Source: Ga0074139 sp964515195 (GTDB lineage Bacteria > Bdellovibrionota > Bdellovibrionia > Bdellovibrionales > Bdellovibrionaceae). From it: a DNA stretch of 22,353 nucleotides. The stretch covers positions 1-22,353 of the forward strand of contig CAZETK010000056.1 in assembly GCA_964515195.1 (NCBI GenBank), given 5' to 3'. A program made the position numbers and the translations under genes. This document shows, piece by piece, positions 6,995-14,263 of this stretch (within the stretch, counting starts at the first letter, position 1; every line of letters begins with the position of its first letter). Under the pieces are notes generated by a model. It was not told the origin of the DNA. It saw only the letters and a list, made by a program, of their open reading frames with translations, and searched no databases.

Positions 6995-8379
6995 TAGAAA
7001 GGGGCCCTTGAAAGTAAGAGTTTAAGATCATCGTTAGTAAGAAATAAACCGGCTCCCAGATACCCGGACTGCATTTCATGGTTATCCAGAATGTCCTCCA
7101 CCCCGCCGACAAGATACAATCCCCAGAAAAGATTATAGCGGGCATAGGCTCGTAGGCTCATTTCATTAAAGTCAAAAGCCTCGACAGAAAATCGTAGTTT
7201 TTTACGGAAGAAGTTGTAATCCAACCCCAGTCCGCCGGAATTTTCTATGATACCTCCGCGAATGGTGAAATCCCAAAAATTCATGGCGTAATAGGCTGTC
7301 AGTTTTGTGCGATTACGATAGGTCTTTCTTTCGTCTACATCGGTAATCACCGTGCCCGTGTTAGGATCCGTGACTAGGGTGTTGGTATTACGGACAACAC
7401 CTTCGGGGTCATCGACGATTCCAATATAGTAAAAACGATCAAGTCCAGGTTGAATATGGATACCGATATTGGTTTTGGCTTCTCCGATTTCTCCCAGATA
7501 AGAAGCGTTGAAATCAAAGGCCGTCTGAACTCGGCTGACTTGATCCAGCAAACCCGATACGCCCTGAATAGCCGTATTGAGTTCTTCCACCGTGGTTTCG
7601 TCATTGATAAGACGACCGATGGTTCCTTCGCCATTATTAATTTTGCTGGTCACTTCATCGATGTTCTTCATCGTGTTATCCAGACGAGCCATGGTTTTTT
7701 TCCAAGTCCTCTTAAAGCCCTCATCTGAATCGTCGTTTATCAGTTCATCTAAAGTTGAGGTGATATTATGGACTTGGTCGACAATATCTCGAACCTGATC
7801 TTTATTTTCCCCTGTCATCTGAGCCAGATCGCCCGTTAATTTTTCGATGTTTTGAATGACTCGTCCTAAAATATGGCGGTTGGTTCCATCTTCACTGACG
7901 GCTTCCGCCAGGTTGTCTGACACTTTCTTCAGGGAACCCGAAATTTCACCAATCTTAGCCACCACGTTATCTAAAGATCCTTGGTCTTGGACATTGAGGA
8001 TCTGTCCTCCGTCCGGCAAAGGAGGATCCGATTCAGCGCCTTGACTGACCTCAACATACTTGTCTCCCAAAATACCAGCAGATTTAATCGTAACTTCCGC
8101 AGAGGTTCGAAGGGGGACGTCAGATCGTAGTGAAATATCAATACGGGCTTTCCCATTCTCAAGGGTGATGTCTTTAATCACACCCACTGGAATTCCTGCG
8201 GACTTAACCGTGCTTCCTCGGATGAGACCTGTCGCAGAGGGCATCAAAAAGTGGGCTTTTTGCTTCTTTGATAAAAAAGCCGGATCATCGCTGACCTGCA
8301 TGGACATGACGCCAATGAGCCCACCGACAAAAACAACTCAGGCTCCTACTTTAACCTCAAGTGTTTTAAACCAACTCAT
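6994..8379 (-). CDS. mlaD: MlaD-like MCE protein with C-terminal beta-rich domain, interrupted by in-frame TGA
   Basis: Periplasmic lipid-binding component of an MCE/Mla transporter, which moves phospholipids between envelope membranes. From ATG 8379 the frame reads MSWFKTLEVKVGA, then TGA (8338-8340), then VVFVGGLIGVMSMQV and an MCE domain. After the stop, 437 codons are open from ATG 8307. The MCE domain (about 45-125 of the full reading) includes GLIRGSTVKSAGIPVGVI and SAGILGDKYVEV. A helical, coiled-coil-like segment (about 125-285) follows. The last 170 residues alternate in beta fashion with many aromatics and end in Phe, suggesting an outer-membrane-barrel-like domain. The TGA falls inside the only membrane anchor. 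A start at 8307 would lose the signal anchor and is poorly preceded by a ribosome site. Either an authentic nonsense mutation or a sequencing error is likely. Confidence 0.85.
8338..8340 (-). other. In-frame TGA inside the MCE protein's signal anchor
   Basis: Codon 14 counted from ATG 8379. The 13 codons before it (MSWFKTLEVKVGA) and the hydrophobic codons after it (VVFVGG) together form the standard short-cytoplasmic-tail plus transmembrane start of MCE proteins, in one unbroken frame. A single base change of a sense codon explains it. TGA also ends mlaE, mlaF and cysE in this window, so the standard code applies. Confidence 0.8.
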
Positions 8380-8472
8380 GTTGTAACCAACTCACGACCG
8401 CCTGCTCAAAGCTGCGAATTCACTCCTAAATTTCTAATCACATTCCCATTGTGCTGCCAACTGGGCCAAGTC

Positions 8473-9267
8473 TCAAGTCGATAGTCGAGAAGACTCTCTT
8501 TTTGTACCTTTTGTGACAAAACGTTTTACCAACTCAATATCCGAATCATAAAAATCCTGAGCCGTTCCATAGAGTAAAACCCGACCACCGTCTAGCATGG
8601 CGATTTTATCAGCAATTCGGAACGCAGCACTTAAATCATGACTCACCATGATGCTGGTCCGCCCTTCCATTGCATGATGGGTGTCCAGAATCAAGTTATC
8701 CACCATTTCTGTAAGGACAGGGTCTAATCCTGTTGTGGGTTCGTCATAGACGATAATTTCAGGATCCAGAGCCAAGGCACGAGCCAATCCAGTCCGTTTT
8801 TGCATCCCACCTGAAATTTGGCTGGGAAGTTTATCATAGTGCTTCGGGTCAAGGCCCACTTGCTGCAATTTTTCCCGAGCAATGGCCTCGATCTGCTGAG
8901 GGGTGAAGTGAGGCCGGTGCTCAATGAGGGGAAACTTCACATTGTCGAGGACGGACATATCATCAAATAAGGCCGCCGACTGGAAAAGCACACCGAATTT
9001 CTGGCGAAACTTCGTCAGGTCCTCTTTACTCATAGCCACGATATCCTGCCCTAGAACTTCAATGCGTCCAGAGGTAGGCTTGATGATACCAATGATATGC
9101 TTAAGGCAAACCGACTTGCCCGTACCGGAAAATCCGATGATGGCTGTCAATGAGCCCTTCTCAATTTCAAGATTCAGTCCCTTAAAAATAAAATCTTTGC
9201 CATCAAAGGTTTTTTTGACGTCATCCAAAAGAACGGCGATCTCAGGGGATTTTTTCTCGTCGCTCAT
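8473..9267 (-). CDS. mlaF: MlaF-like ABC transporter ATPase
   Basis: Cytoplasmic ATPase that powers the MlaE permease in phospholipid transport. 264 residues, normal for the family. Walker A is GFSGTGKS (45-52), the Q-loop lies near FQSAALFDD (95-103), the signature is ISGGMQKR (151-158, where the usual L is I), Walker B is IIVYDE (171-176), followed by the D-loop TGLDP (179-183), and the H-loop His is at 210. The SGGMQKR form is characteristic of the MlaF/Ttg2A class rather than of other ABC importers. ATG 9267 overlaps the mlaE stop by 4 bases (ATGA). A 93-base gap separates it from the mlaD-like ATG at 8379. No MlaB (STAS), MlaC or MlaA gene is visible in the window. Confidence 0.95.
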   Translation of the reverse strand: MSDEKKSPEIAVLLDDVKKTFDGKDFIFKGLNLEIEKGSLTAIIGFSGTGKSVCLKHIIGIIKPTSGRIEVLGQDIVAMSKEDLTKFRQKFGVLFQSAALFDDMSVLDNVKFPLIEHRPHFTPQQIEAIAREKLQQVGLDPKHYDKLPSQISGGMQKRTGLARALALDPEIIVYDEPTTGLDPVLTEMVDNLILDTHHAMEGRTSIMVSHDLSAAFRIADKIAMLDGGRVLLYGTAQDFYDSDIELVKRFVTKGTKRESSRLST

Positions 9268-10064
9268 ACGTTCCCCATGGCGACATCATACAAGCGAATG
9301 ATGTTAGTCAAAAAGTAATCCAAAACAATAATCATCACCATGCTGATGACCACACCACGATTGGTGGCTTCACCCACCCCTTTGGCTCCGCCTTTGGTGT
9401 GATAACCTCTATAGGAGCAGATTAAAGCAAAGACGATCCCGAAGACCGACGATTTGATCAAGCCTTCCATAATATGCTTAAATTGAACCGTCACATTAAT
9501 ACGATCGAAAAAAACCGCCTGATCCAACTCCACCAAATAGACCACCAGAAACCAGCTACCCACCATCGCAACAAAGTCGAAAATAATCGTCAACATCGGC
9601 ATACATAAAAAGGCCGCCAAGATCCGGGGGGAAATCAAATACTGAACGGTGTCCACGCCCATAACATCCAAAGCATCGATTTGTTCATTTACCCGCATAG
9701 TGCCCAGACGGGCCGCCATGGCGCCGCCTGCACGAGCCGCCACAATCAAGCCGGTCAGCACAGGACCTAACTCGCGGAAAATCCCCAAGGCGACAACAGG
9801 GCCCACCAGATTGGTGGCATTCACGATTTTAAAACCCAAATAAACTTGAAAACTCAAGGCCAATCCCGTGAAAAGACTGGTTAGAAAAATAATACCCACC
9901 GATTGGTTGCCGATGAATTCCATATGCTTCAAAACCTCGCCCCAGCGGGAAGGCTTTGAAAAGGCAAGGCGTAATGAGCGACCTAGCATTACGCTCATGC
10001 GGCCGACCTCATTAACGAGGTTCTTGAATTTTGCCGTGATCGGCCCTATGGCTTCAGCTTCCAT
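9264..10064 (-). CDS. mlaE: MlaE-like ABC permease
   Basis: Inner-membrane permease of the MCE lipid transporter; pairs with the MlaF ATPase and the MCE protein. 266 residues. About five hydrophobic segments are visible, starting near 55-75 (IIFLTSLFTGLALSFQVYLG), then about 83-110, 145-178, 205-225 and 238-258. Family motifs are clear: FRELGPVLTGLIVAARAG (95-112), AARLGTMRVNEQIDAL (115-130) and the late SYRGYHTKGGAKGVGEAT. The ATG is preceded by GAGGG four to five bases away. It starts 60 bases after alr and overlaps mlaF by 4 bases. The order E-F-D matches other Mla/Ttg2 clusters. Confidence 0.95.
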   Translation of the reverse strand: MEAEAIGPITAKFKNLVNEVGRMSVMLGRSLRLAFSKPSRWGEVLKHMEFIGNQSVGIIFLTSLFTGLALSFQVYLGFKIVNATNLVGPVVALGIFRELGPVLTGLIVAARAGGAMAARLGTMRVNEQIDALDVMGVDTVQYLISPRILAAFLCMPMLTIIFDFVAMVGSWFLVVYLVELDQAVFFDRINVTVQFKHIMEGLIKSSVFGIVFALICSYRGYHTKGGAKGVGEATNRGVVISMVMIIVLDYFLTNIIRLYDVAMGNV

Positions 10065-10124
10065 TTTCCCTCGAAGGCCAGAATAGAGGTCTCAAGAAGG
10101 ATTGGCAAGAATCACTTGATGGGC

Positions 10125-11258
10125 CTACACATAAACCCGAGGTACTCTTTCGCTTATACTGGTCAAAATTTCCCAGGTTATCGTGCCCGCTTCTTGGGCC
10201 ACTTCTGTGGCAGAAATAACAGCACCTGTTCGGGATTGACCGAAAAATACCACTTCATTTTCCTTTTCTATGGAAAGATCCGTAACATCCACCATGATAT
10301 AGTCCATGCAGACATTTCCAATGAGCGAAGCCTTGGCGCCGTTCCATAAAACATTCGCTTTGTTGGATAGTATTCGATGCCAACCATCTGCATATCCGAT
10401 CGGAACGACAGCCACTTGTGAACTTCGCTGAGCTTTCCATGTGTGATTATAGGAGACCCCTTCTCCTGCCTTCAGCTTTCGCACAACACTGGTGTGAGAT
10501 TTTAATGTCATAGCGGGTTTGAAGTCGACAATGCTTTCTTCAACAGGATTATAGCCGTACAAAAGAAGCCCCGGGCGCAAGCCCCAGTTTCTTTTAAACA
10601 AAATCCCATTTTGTGACTGAAGCTGGGCCATCTCGATTTTGGAAATTATACCGCCGCTATTCAAAGCGTGAAACAAAGGGCAAATATCCTGAAAAAATTC
10701 CGCAATCTTATCAAACTGCTGCAATTGGGCCGCCGTGTGCCCATGCGGGTCCATTCCATCTTCGCTCTGGTACAGGTGAGTGAGCACTCCTTCTAGCTTT
10801 AGATAGGTGTGATTTTTCAACTGGGCCACTAGTTTTTCACTGTCTTCGGCACAAAAGCCCAGACGACTCATTCCCGTATCAAATTTAAGATGAATAGGCG
10901 TCGGTTCCTTTAAGTTCACAAGAATCTCAAATTGCTCCCAACTGCTCACAACCGGGGTCATTTGCGCCCGCAACATAGCAACGGCACCTTTGTGATCAAA
11001 ACCGCGAAAAACAAGAATCGGAATGCTCACCCCTAGTTGCCGGAGCAACAGGCCTTCCTCGATCAGACAGACTCCTAAATTTTTCAGGCCCCATTCTTGA
11101 TAAAGGTTCCCCAACTTCACATCGCCATGGCCGTAGGCGTTGGCCTTCACCATAGGACATAGAAACGTATCTTGAGGAAAATGCTTTTGAAGGAGTTCAA
11201 CATTGTACCGGAGGTGGCTCTGATCAATCTCAGCCCATGTCTTGCGGTATATCTCCAT
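10125..11258 (-). CDS. alr: Alanine racemase
   Basis: PLP enzyme interconverting L- and D-alanine for peptidoglycan, in the cytoplasm. From ATG 11258 it has 377 residues. The PLP lysine is Lys38 in MVKANAYGHGD, and the second catalytic base is Tyr270 in GEGVSYNHTW. LKFDTGMSRLGF, ALNSGG, GLRPGLLLYG and IGNVCMDYIMVD are further family motifs. A longer reading from 11300 adds 14 residues, but 11258 is preferred: AAGGAGG lies 5 bases upstream and MEIYRKTWAEID matches where the family begins. With this start it overlaps the upstream gene by 29 bases. Its position between signalling genes and the mla genes groups it with envelope functions; co-regulation is inferred. Confidence 0.96.
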   Translation of the reverse strand: MEIYRKTWAEIDQSHLRYNVELLQKHFPQDTFLCPMVKANAYGHGDVKLGNLYQEWGLKNLGVCLIEEGLLLRQLGVSIPILVFRGFDHKGAVAMLRAQMTPVVSSWEQFEILVNLKEPTPIHLKFDTGMSRLGFCAEDSEKLVAQLKNHTYLKLEGVLTHLYQSEDGMDPHGHTAAQLQQFDKIAEFFQDICPLFHALNSGGIISKIEMAQLQSQNGILFKRNWGLRPGLLLYGYNPVEESIVDFKPAMTLKSHTSVVRKLKAGEGVSYNHTWKAQRSSQVAVVPIGYADGWHRILSNKANVLWNGAKASLIGNVCMDYIMVDVTDLSIEKENEVVFFGQSRTGAVISATEVAQEAGTITWEILTSISERVPRVYV

Positions 11259-12174
11259 TCGGGCCTCCTTGAATGGGCTTCGGTATTCCCACTCTTCCAC
11301 CGCCCCGACTCGACATTTGACGACAGGCCTCTTCAGCTAAACGGCGCATTTCTTGACGATCCTTCGCGTGAACAGAGGCTTCACATAGGCCACCGCTCAA
11401 GGAAATTCGAAATCCGAAACGCTCACGCCCCTGCTCCTGCAATTGTGTTTGCAGCTGTTGAACCTCTGATAAAAAATCCGGAGTGGTGGCATTTAATAAA
11501 ATATAATTTTTCTGATCTTCGATCACGCAGTTCTGAACTCCAAACCGCAGGCGGATCAACTCTGGCAATAAAGCCTGAACTTGCTTAAGAGTATCTGCAC
11601 CCCAAAAGGCTGAAATTTCTTCGGCATCATCCAAAGTTAAGACTCCCAATACCAAAGGTCTTCTTCGCAGGGCTGAGTCTTGGAGACGAATTTGCAACAA
11701 GGTATCAAAATCCACGATCTTAGAACTTTCAACTTCTGACCTTTGAGCCGCCTCTTCTACAAAATCCAATTGCCGAATGCGCCTAAGGTCCCACTTCTCA
11801 AGTTCTCGATCCAGGGCCCAAAGCAATCGTTCGCGGGAGTAAAGAGTATCCGTTGTCACCACCTCCACCAAACCACGATTCTGGTAACTCGCAAGAATCG
11901 TGAATTGATTCTGTGGTGCCATGGCGATCCAGTTCATGTTTTGAGAAACTGAATGCATCTGGGACACCCACTCACTCAATTTTGATCTCAGGGCTGATGT
12001 TTCCAGAACTACGACAAAAGGCTTTTCTTCACTCAGAGTCTCAAAGAAAACTGCGGGATTTTTGAACGCTAAAACTTTGTAGCCGGCTTGCTCCAGGAAT
12101 TGGGCCAGGGCTTCTCGATCCGTACCCGGCCCTAAAAGCAGAGTCACTAATGCTTGTGATCTCAAGTTATGCAT
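11230..12174 (-). CDS. Degenerate receiver plus degenerate GGDEF protein
   Basis: 314 residues. Residues about 6-125 follow a receiver-domain rhythm (beta1 ALVTLLL, FLEQAGYKVLAFKNP, then VVVLETS), but the acidic pair after beta1 is missing, the phospho-acceptor Asp position is Glu58, the Thr/Ser is Ala in IAMAP and the Lys is replaced near VVTTD. Residues about 150-298 align to a GGDEF domain (LVLGVLTLDDAEEISAFWGADTL..., then FRISLSGGLCEA and a late RGGGRVGI), yet where GGDEF should be the sequence reads IEDQKNYIL. It is therefore unlikely to make c-di-GMP. It starts with an 8-base overlap (ATGCATAA) with the kinase gene, implying paired production. Likely role: protein-interaction or ligand-sensing partner; inferred. 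Confidence 0.75.
   Translation of the reverse strand: MHNLRSQALVTLLLGPGTDREALAQFLEQAGYKVLAFKNPAVFFETLSEEKPFVVVLETSALRSKLSEWVSQMHSVSQNMNWIAMAPQNQFTILASYQNRGLVEVVTTDTLYSRERLLWALDRELEKWDLRRIRQLDFVEEAAQRSEVESSKIVDFDTLLQIRLQDSALRRRPLVLGVLTLDDAEEISAFWGADTLKQVQALLPELIRLRFGVQNCVIEDQKNYILLNATTPDFLSEVQQLQTQLQEQGRERFGFRISLSGGLCEASVHAKDRQEMRRLAEEACRQMSSRGGGRVGIPKPIQGGPNGDIPQDMG
11264..11270 (-). promoter_or_regulatory. Strong Shine-Dalgarno site fixing the alr start
   Basis: AAGGAGG lies 5 bases before ATG 11258 and inside the coding end of the upstream receiver-like gene. It decides between the two candidate alr starts, because nothing comparable precedes the ATG at 11300. Confidence 0.75.
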
Positions 12175-14179
12175 TCAGTCCTCGCGATGGAATTCCAGTC
12201 ATTTTGAATTCATCCTCTTCTTCATCCCCAGCCAAGTCTCCTCTCGTCTCAGACCTTACTTCTGAATCCGATGAAGATAAGTTTTCTTCCTGAGTGGCAT
12301 CGGCATCCAGCCCATCCGGTTGGCTCGAAAGCGGATTGGTGTCGAGGAAGTCAGTTTCATGATCTATCTCAGTTTCCACCATATGGACAGCACTAAGATG
12401 ATCTCCCAATATCTCGCGATCTGGCGACTCAATAAAATCCAGATCCGTCAATTCCAGCAGCTTTTCAATTTCATCATCCACTGCCGTACTGATCGGAACA
12501 AGGGACTCTTCTTTCTGAATCTCCGTCTCCAGGGGACGGGGAAGGTTTTGCGGAATCACGATAAACCCCTCTAGCGGCTCAGGCTCTGAATGTCTTTTCT
12601 CGGCTGATTTTTCGATAAGCGTTTGCGCTGCGTTTTTATCAAAGCGGATCTCAAACCGAGTCCCCTTCCCAATTTCAGACGTTAAAGTCACTATGGCGTG
12701 ATGCTGTTTAAAAATACCGAAAGCTTCCGTCAGCCCTAGGCCTAAACGGTTTTGATGATTCTTCGTGGTGAAAAAGGGGTCACTGATAAGAGCCAAATGA
12801 TGAGACTCTATGCCACCACCGTTATCTTCTACGGCCAAAAGCAGAGTGGGACCTTCATCACGCACCTCAATTTTAATTTTTTTATCCAAGCGTCGGGTAA
12901 GGGCCTCCACAGAGTTTTGCAGCAAATGGGATAACGCTTTCTCAAGGGCTTCCGAGTTCAGCGGAAAAAAGCTTGTATCTTCAATTTCTTTTTCCAGCGT
13001 GATACTTTCGTGCAGAAATTCAGGTTCCCACCGCTTGAGGGTACGCAACACCGGTGTTTCAAGTTTCATTGGAAACTTGTGAAGATCCTTTTCGCCCGCG
13101 ACAGCCAGAAGTTTATCTAAAATACTTTTTGATTGCCGAGCTTCACGGATTATAGTCTCGATAGAGCTTTTTTCTTCGTTGTTTCGCCCTTCTGAAACGC
13201 TGATCAGCCATTGGCCTTGCCCCAAAATATTGATCAAAGACGGCTGCAATTGTCGCCCCAAAGATGAAGCCACTCGATGAGAAAGGTCTTTAAATAAAAG
13301 TTCATTTGATACGGGTGGAGGTGCTGCCGGGGCGTCCTCTTTTTTCTTCGCCAGGCTCTTCTGGTGCTCTTCAAGAAGATGCTTCTTCATTGCGGCCATT
13401 TGCTTTTCACCTTGGCGACGCTCTTTCTTCAAAAGCTGGCTTAATAGAACGCTGGAGATCAAAGCCATTCCTAAAGTGATCAAAACCAATTGAGCGACCA
13501 GAGGCGCCCTCGACTTAGCAGCTGGGACTTGTAAGCGTCCAATTAGATTCGTGGTTTTCAAGGGGCGCGAAAGTTCAGCCAAAAATGGCTGCGGACGTTT
13601 TTCTCCGACATACCGAACATCCGAATGAAAAACGATACGTCCGGCTTGATTGGTGAGATACCAACCGCTGTCATTGGAAATCAAAGATAAGCTTCGTCCC
13701 CAATCATCAGCAAGGGCGATAAAGGCCTGGGCCTCCTGACCTCTAGAAACAAAGGCCACAATAAAAGCAGATCCATTCCACTGGAAGGCCTCCCAATGGA
13801 CACCGTCGATTCGTCCGGCTGGGCGCAAACGTTTTACACTCTCAGTGAGTTGTTTTCGATGGGCCTGAGGCATCATCTTGTCGAAGGAGCCATACAAGTA
13901 GGCTTGAGAGCCCTTCAAAAAGACAATCCCCTTCCATGGATCCATTTTCTTCCATTGATCTTGCGAGTAGCGCGAGACAATGGGCTCTTCATCGTGGAAG
14001 CCCTTCAGCTGAAGAGTTCTCTCTTGGAAGAACCACTCCAACAGCTGCCCCTGAGACTGCATTTTTGATTCAACCAGTTCTTGCTGATTACGGCCATCTT
14101 GCGACAGGACGTTCTGGGTCACGATCCCGCCCCAGAGGAGCCAAGCAAAGAACAGAAAAATCAAGGGTTTAATACTCAT
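12167..14179 (-). CDS. Membrane sensor histidine kinase with acidic C-terminal tail
   Basis: 670 residues. A membrane segment at 5-24 and another at about 226-250 flank a periplasmic sensor region of about 200 residues. A charged linker/coiled coil (252-282) leads to a dimerisation helix pair (295-362) and an ATPase domain with N-box LQNSVEAL (420-427), G1 DNGGGI (452-457), F-box DPFFTTK (467-473) and G2 LGLGLTEAFG (479-488). In the dimerisation region, alignment to HEINNPLAVILG of NtrB-like kinases puts Arg309 where the phospho-His should be; the only nearby His is His301 in LSHRV. Residues 520-670 form an acidic, low-complexity tail without a receiver domain. A GGAGGAG sequence lies 19 bases before the ATG, unusually far. 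First gene of the minus-strand cluster. Confidence 0.85.
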   Translation of the reverse strand: MSIKPLIFLFFAWLLWGGIVTQNVLSQDGRNQQELVESKMQSQGQLLEWFFQERTLQLKGFHDEEPIVSRYSQDQWKKMDPWKGIVFLKGSQAYLYGSFDKMMPQAHRKQLTESVKRLRPAGRIDGVHWEAFQWNGSAFIVAFVSRGQEAQAFIALADDWGRSLSLISNDSGWYLTNQAGRIVFHSDVRYVGEKRPQPFLAELSRPLKTTNLIGRLQVPAAKSRAPLVAQLVLITLGMALISSVLLSQLLKKERRQGEKQMAAMKKHLLEEHQKSLAKKKEDAPAAPPPVSNELLFKDLSHRVASSLGRQLQPSLINILGQGQWLISVSEGRNNEEKSSIETIIREARQSKSILDKLLAVAGEKDLHKFPMKLETPVLRTLKRWEPEFLHESITLEKEIEDTSFFPLNSEALEKALSHLLQNSVEALTRRLDKKIKIEVRDEGPTLLLAVEDNGGGIESHHLALISDPFFTTKNHQNRLGLGLTEAFGIFKQHHAIVTLTSEIGKGTRFEIRFDKNAAQTLIEKSAEKRHSEPEPLEGFIVIPQNLPRPLETEIQKEESLVPISTAVDDEIEKLLELTDLDFIESPDREILGDHLSAVHMVETEIDHETDFLDTNPLSSQPDGLDADATQEENLSSSDSEVRSETRGDLAGDEEEDEFKMTGIPSRGLNA

Positions 14180-14263
14180 AATGAAATTGTCAGGAATTCT
14201 CCTCCAAGAATCAAGACAAAGGACTTTGCCAATGGGGTTAAAAATAGGTAAACCCCTGGACCT
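14180..14263. promoter_or_regulatory. Divergent intergenic region between kinase and nadB
   Basis: These 84 bases separate two genes that start in opposite directions, so promoters for both the long minus-strand cluster and the nadB group should lie here or just inside the genes. No confident -35/-10 pair is visible. A GGGGTT...AACCCC inverted repeat sits directly before nadB. Confidence 0.45.
14234..14256. repeat. Inverted repeat GGGGTT / AACCCC upstream of nadB
   Basis: Six perfect base pairs flank an 11-base AT-rich centre, ending 7 bases before the nadB ATG. It could form a hairpin in the nadB leader or serve as a repressor site. No T-run follows, so it is not a terminator. Which regulator, if any, cannot be told. 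Confidence 0.4.

Noticed and set aside
8338..8340. TGA read as selenocysteine or tryptophan
   Set aside because: TGA is used as an ordinary stop by mlaE, mlaF and cysE here, MCE anchors are not known to contain selenocysteine, and no convincing stem-loop was seen right after the codon. A mutation or sequence error is simpler.
11258..11300. Upstream alr start at 11300
   Set aside because: It adds 14 residues not typical of the family and lacks a ribosome site, whereas 11258 has AAGGAGG at ideal spacing.
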